A model generated the notes under the pieces. It was given only the letters and a program-made list of their open reading frames with translations. It made no database searches and had not been told where the DNA came from. A stretch of DNA of 64,000 bases from Larimichthys crocea (taxonomy: Eukaryota > Chordata > Actinopteri > Sciaenidae). Below, piece by piece: positions 13,266-26,140 of this stretch (positions within the stretch are counted from its first letter, which is position 1; every line of letters starts with the position of its first letter). A program made the translations under genes and the position numbers. Location of the stretch: positions 9,677,868-9,741,867 of the forward strand of contig NC_040019.1 in NCBI RefSeq assembly GCF_000972845.2. The letters are read 5' to 3'.

Positions 13266-16200
13266 TGTCATTGGTCTGACTCAGTGAGCTTCATTGCTTC
13301 TACTGTACTTGATGTCTACACTGATTTTCGTACTTCTCTAGTATTTCCTCTCTGCTTTTAGGTTGTTCCTACTGCATCCATCCTCATATGTGTAACTATG
13401 ACATCCTCCTCCAGGGTCTTGAAGTTCCACCAAAGTTTGTTCCTGTCCTGAAAAAGTGTCAGACTGATAGTACACAGGTGCATTGGTAATCTCAGCCCCT
13501 TCTAGCGATACTTTACTGCTAAGACAGGTGCTTTGTGGACATAGCTCATGGGGCAGGCCAAGAACAGATCTGGGTTAATCTCATACTGGCTGAGCCATAT
13601 CTTAAACTTTCAGAAAAGTCTGTAGATGTTGACAGATCTCAGCCAGCAATTCAGGTCTTGGCATAATCCCTGGATTGCTGCTGTGTCCCTCGAGCTGTTC
13701 TTGTGGCCCCTAATGAATGTTGTCATAGTACTGGCACTGAAAACTTTGCTAAGGTAAAGTGAAATCAGCCTGTGACTATTTTCTTCTTAACAGGGATTGA
13801 TCTAGTTTGACATGATGAGCTTGACACCTTGCCAGCTGCTTGCAGGATCCATCTTCTTCCTGGCACAGAGTTGACGCTGACATACATGAAGGTCTTAATC
13901 AGTCTCAACCAGAAGGTGGATCCTGAGCCACTATTCTCTGGTTCTGTAGCCTGTAACAGCATGGTCACTATAATAGTGCATGCTTTAATGACGTCCATGT
14001 CAAGCGTTTGAAAAGTTAGTCATTACAGACACTGATCCGATGCTCTATCATGGGTAAACTTTTAGAAAAGATGAGTCTGCAATGGAAGTTTGGCAGCATT
14101 ATTGGTTTACTGCTGTGCTTTTTGTGCTGAAGCGTCATTTTCATTTCTTTTTTTTTGGAGGGGGGGGCATAATCACTAAATAGAGGGCATAGAGTTGTAA
14201 ACATCACTTATTCAAAAATGTTTGCTCTGACAAAAATACATTCCTCTGAGAAATGAGTGAACATGTGCACACAGATTATTAGAGTAGTCTAAATGATGAA
14301 TTATGAATTTTAAGCCACCCATTTAAAATGAAATATATATATTTATATATTTCAGATCATGAGGTATTTCATTCTGACTTATTTAGATAATTAGAGGAGC
14401 AAGACTACATGTAAACAGGTATTGACAAAGATGTCTTGCACTCACACCCCATTCATTTGCAGGTCTTCCGGGAAATTGCAACTTTTGATTTAAACAATTA
14501 TTCAATATTTGGCAGGTGGCTACCATTCTCCAAACTGAAGAGATTACCATTCTGCCTCACACAGTGCTGGAAGCCTGAGAATTATGTGCAGCTCTTCCAT
14601 TATTGTGCATTTTTTCATTGGTATGTTTCATAAATCTTTGCCTCAACTTTTTTGATGTGTAGTCATTGCTGGCAGTCTCCATTCCATGTTTCCCTCGGCT
14701 GCTGGTTACAGGGCACAGCCTCTGCCGCTGCCGTCTTCAAATACTTAAAAGGTTTTCAGGTCTGGCTCCGTTCCTCTCTCCCTCTAAGTGTTGTGTTTCA
14801 TGTGCATTTCATTTTCTTGGTAAAATTTGAGTCATCTGACATTTACTTGTCCATTACCATGTTAACCTTGGATGTGTTTTGTGACCAGTATGCTCTTCCC
14901 TCTTATACCCCTTTACTCCTGCAGGGGTATGTTTGTTGTCAGTCAGTAGCTCAGCATGGTCTTACCTTTCTAACAAAATGTAGTTTTGGCTGTCAACACA
15001 CAGCCCTAGCTACCCTTTTCCCAACTCAGCAGTCAGTATTTTTCTTTTATCAACTGAACACCATGTTCATAGTTGGCTCTACTGTAGTATGTACAAGAAC
15101 ATACATCCTTGTACTTTTGTTGTACTTGACAAAATAAACCTTCCCATGACCCCAAACCCATCCTCACAGGATTCCTCCCACGCAAGTACATGCTGAACTA
15201 GCACTGCAATTTTTGACGTGGATATGCAATAAATGTTCTTTATTATTATTTTCTGAACACACAAATGCATTATCACTATGGTTCAAATTTATTCTGACAG
15301 ACATACTTAACATGATGAAATACTGATGTACTTTTAGAGTTTCAGACAAGAGAAAAGCACATTTTTATTATTTGTTATGAGGTTCAATTTTAAACTCAAA
15401 AATTACACCAGGTGTCACGGAATACCGATGGTGTGATTCATTGCCAGCCTCCCAAGGTGCCAAGAGTGACAATATTTACAAGCAAAAGTATATAAAATAA
15501 GACAACTTAATATGCAAGTCCACTTGTCAATAACGCAAACCAAAAAAGAAAAAGAAATCCCACACATCCCACAGATATTACCTTTTCTATAAACAGTCAA
15601 GACTGACTAGGGCCGAGGCAGCCCCTTTAAAACCTGTAGCCATTAGGCCTAATGTTTCCATAAATAAATATGATGAACACCTTTTTACAGCATTTACAGT
15701 TTCTAAAGAATTATTTGCATTTTTTATCAACATATTTAACCAAAACACCTTAGATACCACACAAATTAACATTACTAGCAAAAACATTATTCTGTTGTTC
15801 ACATGACCATAAATGGCTATGCTCCTGTCTTGTCAACTAAACTTGTGATAGGAGATGGCAGGGTGAATCTGCAATACACAAATGGTGGGTTACAATAACT
15901 TGTATAAATGTATGCATAAATAAAAAGTGTGCTAGGTGATTCAACTGAAAAGATGAATGAAAGAGGGATAAGAGTGAGATTTATTTACTACGTTGTACTC
16001 CAATTGGTAAGTTAAATCAAGCAGAATGTATGAGAAAAGGCAAAGAAATTTGGTAGGATTCAATCTTGGGGACTACGTGTGCTTCCAAAGGGACTTAACC
16101 ACTGGATTTAGCTGGACACACAAAGTGTCCAAGACTGGCACTGACTGTTGTTAGCCATTCCAGAACATTATGCTAAGCCCTTTCTCAAGTCCTTGAAACA

Positions 16201-17812
16201 GCAGCAGTCCCATACCAAAAGGAAATATCAGAGCAGGAAAAAAAAAAAAAAATACTTCATCTATATCTATCTATAATATAATATTATATCAATATATATA
16301 TATATATATAATATATATATATATATATCTATTATATATATATATATATATACACACACTGTGTATATATATATCCAGAAGGTTCAGAAACAGGATCTGG
16401 CAATCAAATCTGATCAACTGCATTTTATGACTGCTACAGAGTCATGGCTAAGCGCCAGCAATTAGAGCTACTGCTCCCTATATTAAAAGAAGCGGTGCCA
16501 TTTCATAAGGTCCTGTGTTCTGCACTGATGCAAGTCATGAACAGACATTTAGGAGTGTGTTCTAAGCCGCTAAAACTGTTCATCTGGAGCACTGACAGTT
16601 ATTCAAAGCTGAAAAATCACACTAATTAAAATCAGTGCAAGACACTATAGTGGCGCTGACTGCTTTAGAAAGCACTATTTTTCAATCTTCCCGTTCCTCC
16701 GTCTCAACCGCCTTACTCTTCTGACACATGAATATCCCTCTTCATCTGTGAATGTAGGCTTATATGGTACAACAAGACATGCACAGTCCTGCGTTAAATT
16801 AGCCACTATAAATAATGAGCCTATCCTGATTTTTAAGAGTTAATTAATTTCCTGTGGGCATGGCAGTGTCTTGCCTGATTAATGATGGTAATGCCATTGG
16901 CATGCTGAGTTGGGTCCCCTGTCACTGGATATAAATCAGTGGTGCACTGTAAGGCGTCGTGGCCCAGCTGTGTCTAACGTGTTCACTTTAACTGGCTTCA
17001 TGACCTGCGACACAATAAGTGTATGACTGTGGATGTACACGATCATAAGTCAAGTACTGTCTTACTTATGAGAGAATCACACAGGGAAACTGACAATGTG
17101 CATAGTGGATCCTTATAACTCAGACTGTTGGATATTCACCTCATTGATGCATTAACAAATATTCCACTGTGGTGATGTTTGTGTTACCAGCAAAATGATT
17201 CTGGAGATTCCATTTTCAAGTATTAATTTCTAAGGATTAGTCTTTATACTCGAAAAATCACTCTTTACCCAACTAATGTCAACTAGCTACAAGATGTAGA
17301 TGACTATGTGATCAGGAAGAGCCAGAGTTACTTGTATTAATTCCTTGTAGACTAGTAATGCCACGAGCCCTATAACTAGCAGAGAGCTTGTTACAAAGAA
17401 GAGAAAACTGGGACTAGACCATACAAGTATTAGGTCATGTCCTTTGGGTTTGTGTGAAGCCTTAGGAAAAAAAAGCCCTGCACTGTTTCACAGAAATAAA
17501 TTCTGAGTCAGACATTACTAGCCCGGTATACCTAGTAAAAATGTCCATTTTGGGTGATGCAAAGGCCCATGCAGGAAGTAGCATTGGTACTCATATATTG
17601 AGGCAATAATGTGGACGTGTAGGTGGTGGATGTTGTATCTGACTTTTATTGTCTGTCCATGTCCCATCATAGACCAACAACGGATCCACAATCTACAGTC
17701 TGCCAGAAAATTCAATTTCAATTGCTTAACCTCTGTCAACCTTAAACCAAGCATACGACAGTTTCTGGGAATTCAGATATATTGAATATTTAAATATGTT
17801 CACCTGATAATT
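13266..17812. other. Intron 1 segment with no gene
   Basis: Intronic DNA whose clearest feature is the AT-rich microsatellite block at 16.26-16.38 kb. The longest open frame (14652-15137, plus strand, 161 codons) encodes a Cys/Phe-rich sequence of no known type and is judged chance. The stretch 16.65-17.0 kb is less repetitive and contains several ATTA-type homeodomain-like cores, but conservation is unknown. Confidence 0.55.
16259..16376. repeat. AT/ATCT compound microsatellite with palindromic end
   Basis: Mixed TCTA, AT and CA units. The right end holds the perfect inverted pair TATATACACA / TGTGTATATA around a 3-bp centre. It could extrude as a cruciform or assemble poorly. Confidence 0.8.
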
Positions 17813-17979
17813 CAAAATAGATCTACTCTAGATCTATTTAGATCTATTTTGTGTGAAGTGAATCATCAAAGACACCATGTTAGAACATCTACAGTATGCA
17901 GATGATACCATGTTAGAAATACTAACATGGTACCATGTTAGAACATCTTACATGGTACCTTTGAGGATTCATTTCACAC
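17813..17979. repeat. Foldback repeat with nested hairpins
   Basis: Two adjoining inverted repeats. At 17813-17851 an AAAATAGATCT arm faces AGATCTATTTT. At 17851-17979 an arm starting GTGTGAAGTGAATCATCAAAG is mirrored by CTTTGAGGATTCATTTCACAC at the right; the arms extend to about 34 bp with 5 mismatches. The centre repeats ACCATGTTAGAACATCT-like units in both orientations. There is no coding content. It could be a foldback MITE or a hairpin formed by local inverted duplication; the family is unknown. Confidence 0.7.
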
Positions 17980-20900
17980 AGCTGCAGATTACCTCCAAGT
18001 CCAACTAAATAATTGGGTAGATGTTTCAGACTAGACAACTATATTTCAACGTCCAAGGGTGGATATTATGATAAAAAATGATGTTCCTATAGTGATTACG
18101 TAGTTTAGGAGTTGTTGGAGGACTTAATTGTAGGAGCATGAGAAGTGATGGAGCTTTATAATGAAAATCTTCCAAACTCAGTTAAGAATTCAGTCAAATT
18201 AGCACATTTGTGAACTACTTGCACTGAGTGCTCTGCAACCACATTTTCAATGAGCTGTGCATGGCCACGGAGGTGACTCATATGTTATTAATTTTACATA
18301 CAAATATCCACTTGCTGTCACAGGTTGTATGAATTGAGGGAAGAACGTATTCTCTCATTATATTTATCATTTGACAAGCTCAATTTGAAATTGCAAGGCC
18401 AACACAATGTTTTTAGACTCCAAAAACCCTAACTTGCATGACTTAGAAGGCATCAACCATGTGTCCAAGTGTCATAGGAAGATAAAGAAAAGGGAAATGT
18501 CTGTCAGGTTCAGGTACCATCATAATTTCGATTGCCATTTTCACAAAAGGGAGGTCTAACAGCTTGACAAACAACAATTTTACACACTCTGAGCAGTGAT
18601 GGCACATTGAAGCCAAAATATAGTAATGTGAAATGATCTTTTTTTTAGCAATGCTAAAAGCATGGCTCTATCGAATGTCAGCCTGTTTGTATAGTCACTT
18701 CCATGCCACCATAGGATTTACATTTGTGGTTTTGTGAAGGGTCTTGAATATTTTAATTTAGTGAAATACCTGAAAGTGTGTTAATTAGCAAATATGAGCA
18801 TGCTTACATGCTGAACTTTGGCATTGACAAACAATATACGTTCTTAACATGAGCATGCTGTCATTGTGACTATGTTAGCACGCTGGCCTCACCATTTAGC
18901 TAGAAGCATTGCTGCATCTATGCACAGCCTCACAGAGCTATAGCTGAAGACACAAGCCTTGTTGGATGATTAAAAAAAAGAAAGAAAAAGTAGGAACAGC
19001 ATTTTTTCCTTAGGACTTGGTTCCTTCAAAAATTAACCTAATATTCCAGAACATTTGCAAAATAGATTTCCAACAGATGATAATAACATGTATGTATACA
19101 CATATTATCATATATGTATGTTTCAATCATCCCCAATATCCTCAGCACTCTGTCCACCTTGTCAAATGCATAAACAGTTCTAAAGACCTTAATCTCACCT
19201 AATTCTCTCTTTTTTAGTTTTTCCCAGCTTTCTAGATAAAGAAATAAGCGGGCATGGTATACTTTATTAGCCTAAGAGGCTTATCGTCAGAATATGAACC
19301 CAGTTCCAATATTACTCAGTATTGTATAAGCTTACAGCTCTAGATACTGACGACACTGACAACAAAACAAGTAAAAAGAGATTAGGGAAAGCTGGAGAGG
19401 ACCATGAAGACTTCAGTGGCATGGTTGATGGAAAGTGACAGAAATATCATGAAAAGTTCATGCAACAAGTACACTGAAAGAAGGTTGGCAGTCTATGCTA
19501 CTATGAATATTCACTCTGACATCTGTTCTGGGGGAGGAACTGGGAAACAAAAAAATCTATCACATATTAACGCCAGGCAATGAATCAAGGATTATTCTTG
19601 TCCCATGCCAACCTCCTTCATTACAGCTGATAGTAAATAATTGGTATTGTAAGAAAGATGAAATCATATCTATTAATCTGTCTCTCTTTTGGAGCCAAAG
19701 AAAGTAATGCTTCACAATCTTATGATCACTTGATGTCAACTTCTCTTTTATAGCTTCAACCCATCTTTGCCCTTTGATCGCTGCTGCAATCAGCCACTCA
19801 TCACTTGTTTTATCGATCATAATTCATCATGTCCCTTATGCCAGTGAGCCTCTAACAAATAGTGCTAATAGGCCCACGATCATGACAACGCTGTAGTTAC
19901 TTTCCACTTGTGTCACTTTTATTTGAATTGTTTTGTGGCAGTTTACAATCTATTATTGGTGAGATGTTTGTACTGCAGTGTAAGACTGGTAACAGTAGAG
20001 CCATATTCTAGTGCCATGTTTCAGAGCAAGAAACAAACTCACTAGAATACAGAAATAGTCTAAACCTTCTCGGCAACACTGAGGCTCTTCACTTAGTCTA
20101 CCGGAAAACAAAATTGCTTGATAGATGGAAAGTGAATGGAAAATGCATCTGTGCTTACAGCAGACCTGTATCATTAGTGAGGTAAAAACATAACAACACA
20201 ATTTAACCTGGCTGGAAGCCAGAGGAAAGACGATAATCAACTGAGTTCAGGCGTTGTATTCATTTTAGAACATCTGCAGCTTGTCAGGATATCCACTTTT
20301 TAAAAGTCAGTCTAAGCTGTACTTTGTAAGCCATGTTTAGAATGTTAACATAAGCATGTCGGCATTGTATTTTAGGATTAATTTCAAAGCACAACTAAAG
20401 CTAAAGGGAGATCTGTCTTTAGTTTTATTGGTGTCCTATTTAACTTGAAGCTGGAAGACATATCAGGATTTAGCTACACAGACAACACAAATTCACTTAT
20501 TAGGATACATTTATTGATTCTGGTCTTTTGATAAAAGACAGATAAAAACTAATCTTCAGCCAAAGATAAAAACATGTCAGTAATCAATTGAGTGGTTATT
20601 AAGCTATTTCTTCTTCAGAGAAGTGGATTAAGAGTGTTGATTGATCATCCAACAGTCTTTGCCATCCCTATATATTTTTTATACCCAGTCTAGAACTGTA
20701 TTTCTTGCTGATTCTTATTTTATCCGTGTGAAAGCATTCACATTCCGCTCACCCACCGAACTACACAGTGTACCCTTTACAGCAGGTTAACAATTTTTGA
20801 CAGGTTATACTTCGACCCATGCACACCACCAGGGCTGTCACATGGACAGGCACATGAGACCAAAAACTTTGACAGCTCGCTCCATTTACCAGAAAGGAGA

Positions 20901-22865
20901 AAAGTGCATGTCTTTATGATAATTAAGCACTTAAAAAGCCTTGCTGACACCGACAGACAGCCTGCCTGCAGACTGCACTGGATAGACATTTCATATTAAA
21001 TGTGCTGACTTACAATGACACTTTCACCTAAAGAACTCAGCAGAAGACAGTGGTCTCAGAGTGACGTTGCAGGCAATTCAACATTGATTGGTGATGAATA
21101 AATATTTTAAACGGGTAGCTTAGGAAATCTTTCAGATATTCTCCACGGGTTTTCAGAGACGTATGTGTGTGTGTGTGTGTGTGTGAGAGAAAATGACTGT
21201 GAGTTGTGCATACAAAGCGAATTGTGCAGCAGAGGTGAAGTACCATTATGGGATGTCCATGCACATCAATCTGGGAATAACAGGAAGTGACAATTCCAGA
21301 TCACAAGGACACATCTATCTCATTTCACCTCGCCCTCAGTCAGGCTGAATCACCCAGTCATCTGTACTATATTCTGTAACCCATTACAATGTGTAAATCA
21401 GTTTGTACAAATAAAGAAACCCAAGGATCATTGTGTGTGCATGTTTTCTAAACAGAAAGTCCAAGAAATAAGAGATACCTGATCAAAAGTTCAACAAGAG
21501 TGAGTCACTGGGCCACAATAGGAAATCTCATGAAGGTGTCCATCTTTGCATGGCCTCCAACTTCTCTATCATCCCACTTTGGCCTTTTTGCAGCATGTTA
21601 TCAATTATTTTCCATGGACACCATGGTCTCCTGGAGAGGTCTCTAGCAGACAGGAGGCCACATCAGCCGAGGTCACTAAGTGGTCTGGCACAAAAGTGCA
21701 AAAAATACAGACAGATGAAGTCTTTTTAAAAAGAAGTATCGTGCAATTTGTTTAAAAATGAATGTACAGTGCCTTTACACTGTAGCACAACACACCACAG
21801 GATACCAAACTCCAGTGTGTTTATGTACACAAAAATCCTAGAACAGGCAAAATGTGCTAAGAGATTTTAATAACCCATCATGTAGTGATCACATCAAAAA
21901 TGTTACCTTGGTGTGCTCTCCTACCGAGTTCCTCATTGCACAAAAATCAAAGTGCAAAGTAAGCTTTCTGTGTTTGAAAATCAGTTTTCTTACACCTACA
22001 CAAACCTAATGCACCACATGCACCAGTCAGGCAACAACACTCATAACAGATCACTAGCACCACTCATCTAACCGAGGTCTCATACTAGCCTCTGTCAGTC
22101 TGTGTTAGTTCTCTGACTTCAACCCCATGTGTTCTTTCCTGAGCACCACCAGCACCACCCACGGAGCAGCCTGCAGAGTCTGAGATGTAATCTCCTCTTC
22201 TTTCCTTCCACAGTTGTCCCCCATTGTGCCATCACCCTGTGTTTCTGAACCTTAGGTAAACCTGCCTCCATGTGGTTTTGATTGTGATCAGAGGTCTGTA
22301 AGTGGATTTCTATCTCACCTGGATTCACTTGACTGGTACATTGATTCATATCTGAGCCAGATGAGGAGATGTAGGCTTGCGTAATTGATGGATGAGTGAA
22401 TCACTGTATATGCCCATGTGTCTTTGTACGGTATATATATGTGTGTGGATCCAATTAGGCAAAATGATTGAATGCAATGAGATGGGTTGTGACATGTATG
22501 TACTTGTTGTACATCTTGTTTTCTCAACACAAAAACACACTGATATTTTGCCTGCCAACACTGATATTCTATTCCATTTCCTGCAACTTTCACATGAGAG
22601 GAACTGTTATGCATATAGCTGATGACTCACACAGACACAGTAATCATTATATCTGTCATGGCAAACCAGATCAAAAATGTTTTAAAGTTCAAACATTGTG
22701 TACGGTATTTTTTCTTTACTTGAGGGCCCACAGAAAACATTTGCTTTAAGCACATTATGGATTTGCACAGACAGTTTTTACTTTCTCAGTACACATATCC
22801 TATATTTTATGTTACAGAACAGAGGTGACACTATTTAGAAGTACTACTTGATTTACTGCCATGTA
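17980..22865. other. Intron 1 segment with no gene
   Basis: AT-rich intronic DNA. A GT microsatellite lies at 21164-21185. No other structured repeat or coding signature was recognised; open frames are all below 100 codons and lack family features. Confidence 0.6.
21164..21185. repeat. (GT)n microsatellite
   Basis: Eleven uninterrupted GT units followed by GAGAG. Confidence 0.85.
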
Positions 22866-22968
22866 ATAGGGGTGGGTGATGTCATATGAAAGTATATTTA
22901 ATTTTGTGTTACAATATTATCGCTTATGATGGTTCACAGTATGTACAGCTGTATTACCCACCCCCTTC
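22866..22968. mobile_element. Short hAT-like MITE, degenerate
   Basis: The left end TAGGGGTGGGTGAT and right end ATTACCCACCCCCT are near-perfect inverted repeats about 100 bp apart, and the interior carries ACAATATTATCG, as in hAT-type miniature elements with TAGGGGTGGGCGATA ends (family knowledge). No clear 8-bp target duplication was seen. It ends 70 bp from the larger hAT MITE. Confidence 0.45.
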
Positions 22969-23038
22969 GTCCAATGTGGTGAAGTAAGAATCAGCCTCTT
23001 TGTATAGTGGCCAGTCTTCTGTTTTCTTGCATAGATTC

Positions 23039-23504
23039 TAGAGTTGTCACAATACCAAAATGAGTAACCACGATACTATTTATTTGTTTGGTGCATTATA
23101 CACATAATACTGGTAAAGTAAGAATTAGACTGAAACAAGATTGAAACAACGAGTTTGTTTTTAAATTTAGTGGTGCCACTGACCCGGGCCCGGTGCGTCT
23201 GCCATGGTCTTGTGTTTGTGACTGTAAGCCGCGCGCACGTCTGGGCGAGACAGAACTTTAGTTTGTTGTTTGTTTTGAAGCGAGTTTCTATCGAAGCAGA
23301 GCAGTCTTCATGGAGTTCGTTCTTGCCGGCAGAAACACACGAACAGCCAATCAGCTAACAGACAGGCGGACCCAGCGTATGGAAACAGCCTATCATATCC
23401 CCGGACGTCACCAGTAACGGTAATCCACGGAAGTACCGTTGTGTAGAATTTCTAGTATAGTAGGAACCGTTACGTTTTGGCACCGTGGGTATTGTGCAAC
23501 TCTA
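23039..23504. mobile_element. Non-autonomous hAT transposon (MITE) with 8-bp target duplication
   Basis: A 466-bp element. The left terminus is TAGAGTTGTCACAATACC and the right terminus is its inverted partner GGTATTGTGCAACTCTA, differing by one inserted base. The flanking octamers are ATAGATTC (23031-23038) and ATGGATTC (23505-23512), a 7/8 match, the length expected for hAT insertions. The interior is GC-rich and CpG-containing (23180-23420), unlike the flanks, and the 67-codon open frame there has no transposase features. The element is non-autonomous; which hAT source mobilised it is unknown. Confidence 0.78.
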
Positions 23505-23512
23505 ATGGATTC

Positions 23513-25490
23513 ATTGGTCAGACCGCAATTCTTTCCTTCGCTGCTCTGAGACCATATCACATGACCATGACAGACGGCCTCTGTCAGATGTCATTAGCCA
23601 TCAATTCTTTTTCCTTTAGACAGCAGACAGTGTTAAGACACACACAATGCAAGGGAAGACAGACAGACACCAGAAGCCACAAGCACACAAGATAAATGTA
23701 TGTAAAAATACTAACACATGCAGCCGTTTCATTTCAACAAACAGTGACCCCACACAGCAAGATCACTAAGGTAGAATAACTGCAGGGAGTAAAACCCTGA
23801 AGTGACTCTTTTATGTCAGTCCAATGTCCTGATTTAAGGGGAAGGGGTCAGGCTTTTACTCAGAAAAGTTGTCCAGGTAACTGCTTTGTGTGACGAGCCC
23901 CAGGTGTCTGCAGACATAAAACGCAGACAGTCTTAACCCAGCCAATGACACAGATTCATTTTTTTCATCTCTATGATAAATGCCTCCAAGGCAAGCCTTC
24001 GGAAATATAGCTCAAGGTAAGATAAATGTGTGTCTGAAAACATTCCATGCAGTGATAAAAAATATAAAATGTAGTTTTTTTTTTTTTTTTTTTTTAAATT
24101 GGTTAGACCGTTTATAGACTTTTACAGATACATAAATATATAGATAAATAAACTAAATTTTGTTCCAAGCAGTCTACTTATGCAGATGTTGACCACTTGG
24201 ATTTTCCTCCCTTTGGCTCCAGTGATTTTATTTTTTTTTTTTTTGGCTGCGTCCCTCTCCTTCTGCACTGCACTCTCCATGATGCCAAGAACCCTCCACA
24301 CTAAAAAATAAACATTTTAATTCACTTGATATCTTAAAAGGGATGCCATGTTTTCCCATGAGGCAGTTTTCCCTGAATAAATCAGAACCTTGATAACACC
24401 TCCATCAACAGTGATCACTTCCTGGATAACTTTGTTGGGTTTTTTTAAGAATAAACAAGCTTAAACAGGTTCAGCCCAAAGAGTTAAAGACTCTTTAATA
24501 CAAAGTGGATACACACAGGGTTTAACTGCCTCTTTCATAAAGGCAGACTGTAGGTAATGAATATTTATGTCAAGTCAGGTCCATAAACAGTCTGGAATCT
24601 AACTCATTATGTATGCTTCTATCACATATCCAAAGCCCTACAATACACTGGGAGTTGCAGGCTTCATGATATAGAGCTGTGTGCATTATAATAACCACCA
24701 AATGTATCTGATATACAGTAGTGGATAGAATATTCAGGATGTAATGGCTTTCACACACAAATCCCCAAACAAAACTAAAAACCATGTCTACAATTAAGTA
24801 ATCATGATGCGTTGATCTGCTGTTAATGTGCCACGTTATTGCAAACTCATCATAGGCATTGCTAGGCTGCACAGAGTGGGATGGGGAAAAAAATGATTAA
24901 ATATGTATTAGCGTTAATAGATGCTCAGTGTTTTCAGATGGTCCATATGGAGATGGTCTCAGTCATTAGATAATCTTTCTTTGGTGCAATGGTTTTTATA
25001 GCCCAAATCCCTCATATGATATGATACTGCAGATAACAGACCACTCCACTTTGGTGACAGGTGCTACATCCACTGCATTAGCTGTGGAAAAAAAAATAAT
25101 CATGAATTACACAAAACTAAGTCACCAAAATCAATGTTCAAATTAAACAAATGTTACTTGCAACATGCTACAAAGAGATAATTACTATTCATGATTTTGA
25201 CATTAAAAATGCCATTCCACCCATGCTCCCACTGTGTCTCCATAAAATGAGAAAAATATTAAAAAAACATATGCATATTTATTACTAATAAAAAAAAGTA
25301 TTTTATGAGATTTTATATATCTACTTTTGGTTGTGTGTGAGAGAGATAAATATACTAAAACCGTGACATAGTAAATAGTCCATGGCCCAATTTCATGACT
25401 GGGGATGACAAAGATGCAAAGGTTTTAAATAAACTGGAGCACAGGCAAATGCATAGACAAAATCTTCTGAGTGGGAGCAGCTTAAAGGGT
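23513..25490. other. Intron 1 segment with no gene
   Basis: Intronic DNA with a 21-T run at 24075-24095 and a second T run near 24.23 kb. No coding signature or bounded repeat was seen. Confidence 0.6.
24075..24095. repeat. T21 homopolymer
   Basis: Twenty-one consecutive T. Confidence 0.88.
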
Positions 25491-25600
25491 CAATTGACCT
25501 AAATCACAAAAGCATATTCATGCGTTCAGTGGTATCGAGCCATGCAGATAGTTCTGTAAACTTCCACTAAAAACTTCTGTTGCCACCAAAAACCAAACAA
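25491..25600 (+). repeat. Fragment of a dispersed teleost repeat
   Basis: CTTAAAGGGTCAATTGACCT, AAATCACAAAA, CAGTGGTATCGAGCCATGCA and GATAGTTCTG recall a common fish repeat beginning TTAAAGGGTCAGTTCACCC, known to me from memory. Only the first part is recognisable; the rest has decayed or is truncated. The class is undetermined. Confidence 0.45.
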
Positions 25601-26140
25601 TTCAGTTGAATTGAATTCATTTGATTCATTTGTACTATTCAAAGCATTCTGCCAAGTACATTTGGAAAATAATATTAATTTGCAGAGAATTTGCAGATCC
25701 CAAAGTCAATGCTTCGTATAAGAACTATTTATTTGGTGGCTTTTGCTTTCTTTTTTTTCCTCAAAAAATGGAATTAACCTCTATTGTAAATGAGTAGGGG
25801 CATAAATCTCTAACAAAGCTAAAAACTTTCATCACTAAAGGGTAGTGGAAGCAATCTGTATGCTTGGTTATCTCGATGAAAGACCCACACAATTTTACAC
25901 AGTCTTTTAAACACACTCTCTGCTTTTACACAGGAATAACGTGAATCTCATAAAATGAGCTGCATGGACTTGTATAATCTGAGAGGCGACTATGTTAAGA
26001 AAACTTCCATTCTCATTTGATTTTTCTTGGGTGTTTTATATTTTTCCTGATAATCATATTGTGGCGTTATTGCAAAGTGAAACATGGGCTGTTGAGTCAG
26101 AAGTGCTGACATTGAGCGATTTCTGTTTCCTATGTGTTTT

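Noticed and set aside
14652..15137. 161-codon plus-strand open frame in intron 1
   Set aside because: It is T-rich and Cys/Phe-heavy, with no family resemblance, no splice sites and no partner exon; composition explains it.
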